The position numbers were made by a program, and so were the translations under genes. 41,109 nt of DNA from Globisporangium splendens (lineage: Eukaryota; Oomycota; Peronosporomycetes; Pythiales; Pythiaceae), in contig VFIW01000183.1 of the NCBI GenBank assembly GCA_006386115.1, positions 1-41,109 of the forward strand, written 5' to 3'. This document shows, in pieces, positions 10,172-20,273 of the stretch. Within the stretch, counting starts at the first letter, position 1, and each line of letters begins with the position of its first letter. A model generated the notes under the pieces. That model made no database searches, was not told the origin of the DNA, and saw nothing but the letters and a program-made list of their open reading frames with translations.

Positions 10172-11401
10172 ATGTGTGCTGACGCATCCGTCCTGCCGCG
10201 CGAGCTCGTGCTGCGCCACGTGCTGCTGTTCCACCGCCACGGCGACCGCGCGCCTGTGCTCACGACTATCGGCGACAAGTGGGTCATGACGCCCGAGGAG
10301 CTCGCGTTCTGGGCTGACAAGGTCGCGACCAAGGAGCAGCTCACGCGGCTCGAGCGCACCGGAAAGCTCGTGGGTGCTGACCCCACGCTGCCGCCGCCGC
10401 CACCATCGAAGCGCGGATACGAGGCGCCGCTGGGTGAGCTCACGCAGAAGGGTGTGCAGCACATGCGCGGCAAAGGCAAGAAGCTGAGGGAGAAGTACGG
10501 CCACTTGGTCGCGGATGCGTCGCCCGAAGACAAAGAGCATGTCTACGTGCTCTCGAGCAGCGTGCCGCGCACGGTGCAGTCGGTGCAGTGTCTGCTGCAC
10601 GGTATGTTCCACGACGATGACGACATTGACCAAGTGGTCGAGGCTGTTGATGCGGCTGCAACGGAAGCAGCAGCAGCGCCATCCGCGACAAGCACTGAGA
10701 CCACCGTGGCGGCGTCGACTGGACCGACGTTCCACATTCGCACGTACGAGCGCAATGTGCTCGCGCCGTACCACTCGCTCCGCGTGTTTATGGAGATCGA
10801 GGCGATCGTGAGCGACGAAGTCGAGAAACGCGCGCAGCAGGACAAGGACGAGATGTCGGCATTGGCAGCGCATCTTCGACAAGCGCTGGGAATTGCTGAC
10901 GACATCCCTTTTCCATGGACCGCTGTGCGCGATGGCCTCACGTGCCGCATCGCGCACGACCTGCCGCTTCCTGAGGGCATCACACCTGAGATTGTGGACC
11001 AGATCAGCGAGTACGACGCGTGGCTCTGGTATCGTCTGTACGAGAAGAAAGAGTTTTGCTTCAAGGCGTTCAAGTATGGCGTGGAGGAAGTGTACACGCA
11101 CTTAAAGAAGATCGTCACCGAGAGCCCGCGGCCGGCGCCAAAGCTCTCGTTCTTCTCGGCGCACGACAACTCGATCGTCGCGCTCGTGAGTGCGTTGCAG
11201 CTGCGAGTTGGCCACGAGCTGCCCGAGTACGGCACGATCGTCGCATTCGAGATCTACGAAGACGTATCGACGAAAGAGCACTACGTCAAAGTGCTTTTCG
11301 AAGACCGTGAAGTGCCGTTCGCTGGCCACGAGCACGATCCGTTGTGTCCATTCAAGCACTTTGAATCGCTCGCCATGGAGTTTCTTGCCTTCAAGGAGTA
11401 A
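10172..11401 (+). CDS. histidine acid phosphatase family protein (single exon)
   Basis: This 409-residue protein belongs to the branch-2 histidine phosphatases. The catalytic RHG signature is present near the N-terminus (LLFHRHGDRAP, about residues 19-29), with the proton-donor HD motif near the C-terminus (FFSAHDNSIVAL). The family removes phosphate from small phosphoesters, lysophosphatidate or inositol phosphates through a phosphohistidine. The substrate cannot be told from sequence. There is no signal peptide at the chosen ATG (MCADASVLPREL). The frame is open upstream but begins without an ATG, so 10172 is the first usable start. A three-exon paralogue lies at 33260-34573. The gene converges on a BTB-domain gene 124 bp downstream. 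Confidence 0.88.
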   Translation: MCADASVLPRELVLRHVLLFHRHGDRAPVLTTIGDKWVMTPEELAFWADKVATKEQLTRLERTGKLVGADPTLPPPPPSKRGYEAPLGELTQKGVQHMRGKGKKLREKYGHLVADASPEDKEHVYVLSSSVPRTVQSVQCLLHGMFHDDDDIDQVVEAVDAAATEAAAAPSATSTETTVAASTGPTFHIRTYERNVLAPYHSLRVFMEIEAIVSDEVEKRAQQDKDEMSALAAHLRQALGIADDIPFPWTAVRDGLTCRIAHDLPLPEGITPEIVDQISEYDAWLWYRLYEKKEFCFKAFKYGVEEVYTHLKKIVTESPRPAPKLSFFSAHDNSIVALVSALQLRVGHELPEYGTIVAFEIYEDVSTKEHYVKVLFEDREVPFAGHEHDPLCPFKHFESLAMEFLAFKE

Positions 11402-11525
11402 ACAGTTGTTTTTGTTTGCTTGAGGTACGATCTGCGAGAAAGTAAAGAGCACCACGTTTGAAAAACATGTGCAATATAGCATGTGCTCGTCATGCATCTC
11501 TCTTTTTTTCCTTTATGACGTTTAT

Positions 11526-12934
11526 TTATCCTTGTAGGTGGTGTGACGACGGCCAGGTAGTGTTCACGATGAGCGGAGCGCGTGGCGTCGTCCTATGACG
11601 CGCTGTGTCGTCGTCTTCATGCCGCTCACTCCCGTGGTGCTGCTGCTTTTTGTTCTTCTCGGGTGAGAGCGCCTCGACAAAGTCGACGCCTTTGTACGTC
11701 GTTGACTTCCACCAGGTATCATTGTCCTCCTTGCCTGATGCATTGACCGTGTTTGCTTTCGCTGCTTTCTTCAGTATGGACGCAAACGCAGACACTTTTG
11801 CTGGAGGTTCGTCGCTTTTCGCATTCTCTGTTTTCGAGGCAGTGGCGTCGCTACCCCACCAAACGGGGGATCCAGCCACCACGCGTTGGGATATTTCGGT
11901 GCGGCAGGCTTTGCCACTGGGTGTGCACTGGTTGCCATTCTTGCCAGTAAGGAGCTACTCCCGTTTCCTGGGACTGCTTTCGTTTTCATGCCGATACCAG
12001 TTGATGCTGACGCCGCTAAAAGCGTTGCCGCTGCCTCGGATTCTTGTTGGATCTGCAGCAGCTCGATATTGCGCATCTCGATGGCTTTGCGAAGCGAATC
12101 CAATTTCCAAAACTCGCTTTCAGGGTACAACTCGCGCAGCAGCTTCGGGTCATGAGGCAAGATGCCATCGCGAAGTAAACTCAGCACGTACCGAAATAGC
12201 CACCTGGAGCCACACACAAAACCATCACCGTGCCACCGCAAGTGTGAACAAGCAGCCGCCCAGCATTTTCAGTCAACGAAAATCATTCGGAGTTTACCTT
12301 ACCAGTCGCGGTCGATGCGAAAGCAGACGCACTCTGACGCCGAGAGCGGTGATCCGTCGTCGACAAATGCAGCGAGAAGCGAGCCCGAGTCTTTCGATGC
12401 CAAAGCCGACGAGATCTCGAACAGCTGACCGCCGACATCAATCGTGATGCGACGATCGTGCTCTGACGGGAACACGGACGAACAAAACCAGTCGGACGTC
12501 AGCGAGGCTTCAAAGCGCTCGCGTTCAGACTCCAGAAGCGCATTTTGCAAGAGAAGCTTGCGTTTCTCGTGACGAATGAAGGCGCGTTGCTTCGCCAGCT
12601 ACACAGCAAAGCAAACCATGATTAGCGCGAGGATGAGGTGCAATGATAACATAAAGAAAGATGTGATACTGTGCAAGCGTGCTCTTTCGTGCTGGAGCTC
12701 GATTTGCTGCTTCTTGGACGCCATAACCGTTTGATGAAGCAGCAATTGGTCGTCTTCTTGTGCTCGTGCAGCGTGCTTCCACCTCTCAAAGTCGTCAACA
12801 TCCTGCCTCACCGCAGCTCGCTCAGGAGCTGGACTAGCCGTAGGAAGAGTTGCATGACGCTGAGGCTGCTCGTATCGCCGGTCAGCTTCTCCAGCGACGC
12901 GCACACCACTGAGCAGGCGACGCGGCATCTGCAT
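11526..12934 (-). pseudogene. BTB/T1 (KCTD-like) domain protein with coiled coil, frameshifted
   Basis: An N-terminal Glu/Gln/Arg-rich helix (FERWKHAARAQEDDQ; ASKKQQIELQHERARL) leads into a BTB/T1 fold. The fold is RITIDVGGQLFEIS, then across a good 99 bp intron (12204-12302, GTAAGG...CCAG) FRIDRDW-WLFRYVLSLLRDGILP and LYPESEFWKLDSL. T1-type BTB domains form tetramers or pentamers and serve as Cullin3 adaptors or channel subunits. No channel helices follow, so a KCTD-like adaptor is more likely. Two defects stand out. A run of five G at 11865-11869 (plus strand) puts the last 110 residues out of frame, and one extra base would restore it. The junction near 12599-12676 has no canonical donor in the phase needed. 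The call is pseudogene or sequence error; I cannot decide which. Start ATG 12934 is the best guess. Confidence 0.65.
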
Positions 12935-13706
12935 CTTTCCGAAGTCTCGTGCTGATGCCACAAAGTTGTCGGAGCAGCTTAGCGCGTCTCTTTGCTGCGC
13001 TTGACAAGAAGAAAGAGAGTTGATGAAAAGTCGCAACATAACCTTGTCAAAAATATGCCCAAGCGTTGCAAACTTGGTGACTGTTTCGAATGCATCTGAG
13101 CATAGACGCATTGGCAATTCAGCAGTTGGTCTGTTTAGGATGCACCGCCAACAGGATCTACTCGGTGATCACAAGTCGACACTCGAGAGCTGCGATCACA
13201 GACCACTGAGGAGTCTGGAATGTCTCCTGGACACCTGCTTAAATAATTCCAAGAATTTGCAGCAGCATGAGTCAGAGCACCACATATCAGCCTGACATCG
13301 CTGATATTATCAGCGAAATGCAATGGCATCAGTTGCTCAGGTCACTACATTAACAGCACTTGCTACTCATTCCACCTCACGATGCGATTTGCGAGCATGA
13401 ATGCTCAAAGATCTCGTCGCTCAGAATCGCAGGATATCTGCGTGCTTGCGTAATTCGGCCCGTTTGCTTTCATGTTGCTGTTGCCGATTAGGCTCTGACG
13501 GAATCGTCCAAGTCCATTTGGTAGCACAACTTGTGCAAGTAGGAGCTCCTCCAGCGAAGTGTATTCCCCCGCCCAGCCACGAACTCCTGAAGTGAACCTG
13601 CGTCTCCGTTGCAGAGCTGACACGTTGCCACCACCACTGGGTCGAGAAGAGGGATTGTTGTTGCTGTACGACTGAGAAACAAGCCTGTAGATCTTATTCC
13701 GATAGA
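12935..13706. other. gap between BTB gene and decayed gene
   Basis: About 770 bp. Minus-strand open frames continue upstream of the BTB start to 13117 and lie at 13405-13710, but none has a domain. The latter may be the tail of the decayed gene to the right. Confidence 0.3.
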
Positions 13707-15123
13707 TCATGGCACGCTGTTCAATGGAGCATTTGAGCCAAAACTTTCAACGTGATCCATAGCATAGGACAAATTCATAAACTGAAATCTGGGGGTCTCC
13801 TTTGCCGTCCAGAGGAGTCGAAGAACGTGATCAGCCTCGTATTCCGAAAGCATATCCTTCGATCCGTTACTAAACCACAGCAAACCGTCGATCAACCGCG
13901 CAAACTCGTTCTGAAGCTCCTTTGGTGGCAATTGGATTGTTGAGAAGAAGTTGCTTGTCTCGTACAACTCTACATCATCCCACTTGATCTGCTGAGTTGT
14001 CTTGGTATCATCGAAGCGTCTGCAAACTTGCTCAACCTGACGACTTTGACGATGTTATGAAGTTCGTGCACTCTGGACTGTTTTAGCAGCAATTTATAGT
14101 TCCAGACAACTTCGGTTGCTGGTGAGTGCCTCACTGTCTCCACTTCTGTTTCCCTCTCTTCTAGGTGCTCGTTGTGCATCTCGCGCTCGCACTCTCCGTT
14201 GTGCGAAGTAATGAGGATTTCTTCGTCCAGTCCAAACGTGCTGCCGCGATCACAAATCGCGCTCACCAGTTCGTTCAACTCCACACCGTGACCAAACAAT
14301 CGATGTGTTTTGACCGGACTACATTTGCGATTGCTTCCGGATAGCGTCCAGACAAATACAATTAATCCAAGCTCCAGCCTTCCTCGACAAGCTTTGCACT
14401 GAGGTCTCCTTGTGTCTGCTGAAATGCAGACCGCTGGCAGCCCACTCCAAGAGACCAAGAAACGCCTCTGATTTCGTATTATGCACCACTAATATATCCC
14501 GCGCCACTCCAAGCAACGTTGCAATGAACTGAGGCGTCTTCTGATGACCAATCTCGATAGATCCGGCGATTCGTTTGCTGCCAGTTCATTGCGTTGCTTT
14601 CTCGAGTTCTTGTTTCAACCGGTCCATGAACATGCTCTTTAGCGCAGGACGTATATTCCCGCAGTTCAAAATGAAAATTGCTTCGGAATGGCTGAATGAA
14701 CGCACTTTCCACCAGGCGGAAATGCAACACACGTTTCCATTCGTCTAGAAAGACCAACTTGAGTACGATGTTTGCAGCACTGACCATCTCCATTTGCAGT
14801 GCACATCCGTGCGCAGGAAACCACTTCTCAATCCAGATATCACCACGCGCATTTCCATCACGCGACAGAATGGCGACAGTGCGCTTCAGTTCATCGTGTT
14901 CTTCATTTGCAAACTCATGCAGTGGCACTTTTCGATCATCCACCAAGCGGCCATTCACGGAAAATGCGAATCCGCCGACTTGCACTGGCTCAATCGACGC
15001 CACAAACTCACAAAAATGCTGCACCAAACGCTCACACGTCGCCTCGTCTTGGCTTGAACTCGGACGCTTGAACTTGAACCGAAAAATCTCGTTGAGTGAA
15101 TCCATCGACGTGGAAACTGACAT
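13707..15123 (-). pseudogene. decayed oomycete-type gene of unknown family
   Basis: Coding text runs in successive minus-strand segments that change frame. The first is 15123-14550 (MSVSTSMDSLNEIF, VQVGGFAFSVNGRLV, GDIWIEKWFPAHG, VLKLVFLDEWKRVL). A piece near 14510-14400 follows (GVARDILVVHNTKSEAFLGL), then one around 14400-13980 (GVELNELVSAICDRG, EVVWNYKLLLKQS), and finally 13980-13707 (WDDVELYETSNFF, ELQNEFARLIDGLLWFSNG, MNLSYAMDHVESFG). No splice sites clearly join them, so I read several indels in one old gene. I do not recognise the family. The start is set at the first ATG before the conserved-looking text. An intact paralogue elsewhere in the genome is expected. Confidence 0.5.
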
Positions 15124-16006
15124 CCTGATGGAATCAGAGAGTGGCTCGATGCGGCTGAGTGGCCACAAACACATAGAATCAAAGAGAAACTTTAATCATA
15201 GCAACCAAAATGCACAACGATTTAACCGCGAACACTGCCTAACTTACGTATGCTTCTGGCGCTGTGTGCGTTTTCACTGGGACGGTCTGGGCACTTGGGT
15301 GTATATTGAATACTGAGCTAGGAGTGGCGTCCACGAAGCGCTCGTTATGGTCGTGAGCCTTCATCTTCTCTTGAACTGCGCGATCGTTCTGGACTCTGAC
15401 ATTTCGAGACGACTCGCAGGCGCTACTGGCTCGTCCAACGCCTTCAAAGTCATGTTCACACGCAGGTTCAGAGACTTGGCCGTTTAGTTAGAGCACACAT
15501 GCGAGGCACGCGCGTGGCTCCTGCCGTTTTTTCGCCCTCAAGGAACAAGACAGGCGAGCGGCAATACCGCCCAATGACGTCGCGCTTTCCGCATCCTTGG
15601 AGGCCAAACGTGGTTCTCAGTAACCAGGTCTCGCAACCACGCAACAGAGGATACAGCTACAAACTCTAAGACATTGCAACATTAAACTAGTTCTTCAAGT
15701 TCTGTATCTTGCCTCGACATCAGTATTCTCCCTGCGCTTGATACCAGCGTCGATGAGGCGGTCCACAATCTACCCACAGATTCCTTCTTTCGATGCCCTA
15801 CTATTGCAATTAGAAGTCCTTGCTGGCAGCACCAATAATTGTCAGCAAGGACGAAAGGAGAGAAGGAGTCCAATGTTTTACTCCCGAACCAACTCATCGC
15901 CAGCACCCCCACGTATGATCTCCGCTCAACGTATCGCAAGAGAACCACAACCCATGCATTATGAATTACGAACCGAGAGAAAAGCTAGATTTGGATTCAT
16001 AAATGC
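15124..16006. other. intergenic, nothing recognised
   Basis: About 880 bp between the decayed gene and the 3' end of the PARP gene. Short open frames only. No repeat or RNA gene seen. Confidence 0.4.
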
Positions 16007-16565
16007 TTACAAACACCCAATCGTGACCAAGTAGCGCAGCTTGATCTGCTCAGCGCGGAACACAACGAATTCGTTGTACATCAGCGGGTAGTTGGTGTCC
16101 CGCGTTGCCAACTTGCCGATCGGAACCACAACGCCATCGTCCCGAAGATGGAAAAGAATCGCTGCAGTTAGTCCAAATGCATCTGTCGCATTCATCTTAG
16201 CCGCAAGACGTACATGATCTCGAACGTGTCTTCTGTGGGTGTCATGCACCCTACCCGGTGGACGCTGTCGTACCCGCGTCTTTGGAGCATTTCGGAACTG
16301 ATAAACTCTCCACTGGAGTCTTCGTAGCTGTTGCCTAACGCTGCTTCTGAGACAATCAACACACCCTTGGTGTCGTTTGTCAAGACTCCACAGTATGCAG
16401 GCGCCATAGAAAAGCAATCAGCAAAGTAGATCTACACAAAAATCGGTGTGAGTGTCAAGCATCTTAACCAAGATCCGCTAGTTGTCAAGATTGCAATCCG
16501 TACCCCACTATTAATTGAAGGACTCGAATTTGGCATTTCCCACACACCACTTCGAAGTCCCTGGG
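16007..16565 (-). pseudogene. PARP catalytic domain, C-terminal part (severed by retrotransposon)
   Basis: This is the 3' part of a poly(ADP-ribose) polymerase family gene whose 5' part is at 31592-33177. It opens with GLRSG directly after the insertion site. A clean intron then follows (about 73 bp, GTACGG...GTAG) and joins to give GIYFAD, the most conserved PARP motif. Next come KGVLIVSEAALGNSYE, GYDSVHRVG and, near the end, MYNEFVVFRAEQIKLRYL, matching the YNEY...QV.L.YLL block with the catalytic glutamate. A candidate intron near 16150-16205 splices in the wrong phase, so a further indel may be present. PARPs transfer ADP-ribose from NAD+ to proteins; the His-Tyr-Glu triad is visible across the two halves. 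The gene cannot give a normal protein with the insertion in place. Confidence 0.82.
16561..16565. repeat. target-site duplication CTGGG, left copy
   Basis: CTGGG precedes the TGTAAGG start of the left outer LTR and recurs at 31592-31596 after the right LTR. A 5-bp duplication is normal for Ty3/Gypsy integrases and shows that the outer element is still at its original site. Confidence 0.95.
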
Positions 16566-17013
16566 TGTAAGGACCCAGATGAATACGGTCCAGCTGCTAA
16601 GTGCGACAGGTATGTCGCCAGAAAAAGAAGGATATGCATAGTATACAAAAGTCTATATAAACTCTAGGTAAGGCATGTATGAGGCCAGTGTGAGGCCAGT
16701 AAGAACCCATTGAAGTAGTGAATTAGTTGAAGAACAATGCAAAGAAAAGAAGAAAAATCCAGTAAGAGAAAAAGGAGAAAAAGGAGAAAAAGGAGAAAAA
16801 GAGGCGTAGGACACTAGGAGAAGTAAGAGGGAGCCCCTAGGGTAGCCCAGAGTAGCTAGCTGCGCGAGCAGCGCATTCTAACTCACTTCTCAATCTACTC
16901 TCCAACTGCCAAACGCCCATCCAGACCACACCAACCCTCCTATCTTCCTTCCTCTCGTTAAGTGCGCACCTCGTTAAGTTCGTCTCCGGAAAAGTACGAC
17001 CCCAGTCTTTACA
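16566..17013 (+). repeat. left LTR of outer chromovirus (448 bp)
   Basis: TGTAAGG...CTTTACA. It contains a TATA-like CTATATAAAC near 16651 and a short tandem of a GGAGAAAAA unit (about 16765-16803). It differs from the right LTR at two bases, GGATATGCATA here and GTATATACATA there. Confidence 0.95.
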
Positions 17014-17015
17014 AG

Positions 17016-17025
17016 TGGTAGCACT
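17016..17025 (+). other. primer binding site of outer element
   Basis: TGGTAGCACT lies two bases after the LTR. It is the complement of a tRNA 3' end (AGTGCTACCA). The inner, opposite-strand element has the same ten bases with the same two-base spacer. Confidence 0.75.
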
Positions 17026-17304
17026 TGTTGGTGCTGCTCAGCCCTCGTCTCTCGGTCTTGGTTCCTTGTCCCTTTGAAAGTCTCCGTCGGTTCCGTCCGG
17101 TAGAGCTTTGCTTGTCACGACTGCGTGCTGCAACCCGCATCACATCGAGAGCTCCTAGCCGGGTGTTGAGTGGTCTAGTGCCTTTGTGCCTGTCCCTACC
17201 GGCTGCCAAGGGAGGATAACGTCTCGATAGCGGTTTAAAGTTGCTGGCTAAACGGCCTGTGGTTGCAAAAGCTCACTGTTGATAGAGCCTGGATAGAGCC
17301 GTGG

Positions 17305-17688
17305 ATGCCACGAAAGAAGACTCCCGCCGTCGATCGCTACACCTTCGCTCAGCCTCTCTCTGCTCTCTATTCCGACGATCCCGCCGTCGACAAGCTCCGT
17401 GCAAACCTCTACGCTACGACTTAGAAGCTCTCAAGTCAACTCATCGCCCTTCGCAACACGATCCCGGTTGCTGACGACTCGGACGCTCGTAATTACGTCC
17501 ACGAGATTGTCGTAAGGGCCCAAGTCCACGTAAACGACCTCCAGTCCATCCTTGGCATCTTCACTGATCGCAAGGTCAAAGAGCACAAGAAGACGAGAGA
17601 GCAGAAGGTCAGAGAACGTGCTGAGTTGAAGCGCAAGGCCCAAGACTCCCAGGAAACCAAGAAGAAGCGTAAGAAGACCCAACAGTAG
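17305..17688 (+). pseudogene. extra small reading frame upstream of gag (ORF0-like), one amber codon
   Basis: An ATG at 17305 opens a 127-codon frame with strong codon bias (many C-ending codons). One in-frame TAG at 17422-17424 (codon 40) breaks it, and it ends at 17686, 47 bp before the gag ATG. Before the stop it reads MPRKKTPAVDRYTFAQ; after it NYVHEIVVRAQVHVND. It ends in a Lys/Arg-rich, coiled-coil-like tail (KVKEHKKTREQKVRER and ETKKKRKK) that could be a nuclear-localisation or nucleic-acid-binding segment. The amber probably replaced a CAG codon. A gag leader frame of this kind is not a standard part of chromoviruses, and I do not recognise the protein. The stop could also be read through, but nothing argues for that. 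Confidence 0.6.
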
Positions 17689-17735
17689 CTCTTCCTTAAG
17701 TTTAAATCAGAACTTTTTCCTTTTAGCTAAGTACG

Positions 17736-19560
17736 ATGTCCTCCAAGTCCTCCACGTCCACAACTGCCGATATGAACTCTCTCATGACCCAGATGACCTG
17801 GTTGATGACTCGCAACCAGGATCTACTCGACCGGCTCTGTGCCAGACCCATAGAGTACAAAGTCGAAGGCATCAACATGCCGCAGTATCATGGGAAGATC
17901 GGAGAGTCCGTGGAGTTGTACTTTGACCAAGCCATTCGCTACATGGAGGCAAAGGGCATTCAGTGGCAGAATCAAGAAGAAGAGAAGCGTGTATTGGCTT
18001 TGCTTTCAGCCAATCTCAAGGGCGCCGCCGCTGCGTGGTTCATGGTGAACAAGGACAGCATCAAGGATGTGCAGACATTCATGCAGCGTTTGCATGCAGA
18101 GTTCACGCCGGTGGACTTGCAAGAACGCTTGCGCGATCAGCTGTATCAGCTCAAGCAGCACGAATGCAAGAACTTAGAAGAGTACTTGTGGAAGTTCCGC
18201 CAGCTCATCATGCAAGTCAAGAGCATGGATGAACTCGACAAGATCACGTACTTTGTGCGCGGATTGCGCAGAGAAATCAGGGAAGAAGTACAATACTGCC
18301 GTTGCGATTCACTTTCGCAGGCTATGTCCAAAGCATTGCAATATGATCGAGCTCATGACCTTGACCATCGCCGACAACGTCGTTCGCAGACTCTGCCCAC
18401 GTACATGGATCAAAGAACGCCGACACCAGCTGAGCCAGACACTGCCGAGCCAATGGAAATCGACCATGCTCGTCCCTTTCAACATCGTAATCGCTTCCAA
18501 CAACGCCGTGAGTGGAAGCCGAAGTGTCGCTACTGTAAGAAGATTGGCCACACCATTGAGCAGTGTAATAAGAAGAAGAACCATAACAACAGTCGGCCTC
18601 GTCGTAACAATGGACGAAACAACTTTCAACGAACTGCCGTGAACTACTTCGAAGATATGCCGGCAGAAGAAGAAGATGAAGAAGAAGAGATCTCAATGAT
18701 GCGTCACGAAATCGTCACGAACTTGGATCAGCTCCAACTTGACAACTACTCTGACAGAGATCTCGTGGTAAAGCAAGGCACCTGTGAAGGTGACAATGCC
18801 ACCATCATGCTCGACTCCGGTGCTACGTGCAATGTCGTCAAACCCGATTTCCTGAAGCAAGTCACGAACAAAGCTACGATCCAAGTCACTCGTTTTGATG
18901 GTACGAACACCGTGAAGAAGAAGGTGAACAAAGGCTTTGTGAATGTTGCGTTTGGAGAACGTACGTTCCGCAATGTGCCAGTAATTGAATGGCCAATGAA
19001 CAACACCCATGACGTTATCTTGGGGAAGCCATGGTTCACCAAGTATCAGCCTCTCATCAATTGGCGAACGCATGATGTCGAGATTCCGGACACTGAAAGA
19101 AAGCTCATGGAACGTGTTACCGTGTCCTTTGCAGAATTCAACAAAAAGTTGAAATGTTCGCAGTACGAAGAAGTGTACCGCATCAAGAACAACAGTATGG
19201 CTAAGCAAGAAGCCAAACACATTGTTATTGATCCTCGCGTTGAGCAGCTATTGAACGAGTACTCGGATGTATTTCCCGAGAAGTTGCCGAATGAACTACC
19301 GCCGAATCGTCGCGTCGAGTTCGAAATGAACATGAAGGCTGACGCCCAGCCGAGCAATAGACCTCCGTTTCGTCTTTCACAGACAGAGCAAGAAGCTCTG
19401 CGTGCTTTTGTTGAAGAAAACCTGGCAAAGCAATGGATCGAAGTCTCCGACTCACCTTGGGTCTCGAACATTTTTGGGATCCCGAAGAAGGATCTAAAGA
19501 CTGGCGAAGCGCCATCTCGAGCTGAATGGATCCAATCCGGAAATTCGTCAATTCCTATTC
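17736..19560 (+). pseudogene. outer chromovirus gag-pol, 5' part (gag, protease, start of RT)
   Basis: A single frame encodes about 608 residues up to the nested insertion. The Gag-like region (residues 40-210) ends in a CCHC zinc knuckle (CRYCKKIGHTIEQC, about 264-277). An aspartic protease follows with LDSGAT (Asp at about 360) and the flap/ILGKPW region. RT begins near residue 500 (LLNEYSDVFPEKLP) and runs to the SPWVSNIFGIPKK block. Gag and Pol share one frame here, so no frameshift is needed, unlike the inner element. The frame meets the nested LTR at 19561 and stops two codons into it. Reading across to 28355, with one TATTC copy removed, the frame is maintained, which shows that RT was intact when the second element arrived. 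Confidence 0.9.
19556..19560. repeat. target-site duplication TATTC, left copy
   Basis: TATTC before the nested LTR recurs at 28350-28354. It is a 5-bp duplication of outer-element RT sequence made by the inner element's insertion. Confidence 0.95.
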
Positions 19561-20108
19561 TGTAACCGGACACTTCCGAGTTACGCAGCACGGTACGTGT
19601 GTGAGGAAGCGTGTGCACGACTTCTCTCAAGGACTCTGTTCCAAGAGCTGTTGCCTGCTTCCTGCAGTGCAACGATCGGTTACCTATAGATCTCTATAGA
19701 GTAACCGTCAATAACTAAAGGCTTAGTCAGAGGTAAAAATGGAACTGTTTATTTGTTGGGGGTTGCCCTCTGCAGGACACCCTGAGTTATCTTTAGTTCA
19801 CTATCTAGCATAGTGAACTTCCGCTTATTTCAATGTGGACATAAGTGAATGGCTCTGAATTGCCGTGTTATTCAATTGGTCTAAAAGCATATAGTTTTAG
19901 CCTATGAGAGTCGTGTCTGTGACCGACCTCTAATCAGAGTAGCTTGGCTACCTTTGTGGTTCGAGTAAGTGCGGCGAACCTAATGGATCGGCTGCTTTGG
20001 TGTTTCTCGTAGCTAAGTACGGAAACTTTAGTTGCATGCGGACTTAGTCCAATGCCAACAGATTGAGCTAAGTTGCTGCGGTGCAACTTAGCGTGTGACC
20101 CCGTTACA
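19561..20108 (-). repeat. LTR of inner chromovirus (3' LTR by element orientation, 548 bp)
   Basis: On the plus strand it reads TGTAACCGG...CCCCGTTACA. It matches 27802-28349 except at five transitions. The inner edge carries the polypurine tract. Transcription of the antisense frame at 20274 would have to start here or in the 165 bp beyond it. Confidence 0.95.
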
Positions 20109-20121
20109 CCACCCCCCACCT
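20109..20121 (-). other. polypurine tract of inner element
   Basis: On the minus strand it reads AGGTGGGGGGTGG directly abutting the 3' LTR, the expected plus-strand primer position. Confidence 0.8.
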
Positions 20122-20273
20122 AAAGTGCGAAACACGGGAGTGGTTTCGAAAGAGTGGTGGCCACGCTACGACGCACGAAGTCGTGGTCAGTATTCTTCGG
20201 GAGAGGCACTGCGAACACGCGTGCAAATCTCTCCGAAAAGCATCGCAACATCACAAGTGTGAACGCACACGTG

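Noticed and set aside
10073..11101. Minus-strand frame of 342 codons opposite the acid phosphatase
   Set aside because: Arg/His/Leu-rich shadow. The catalytic motifs are on the plus strand.
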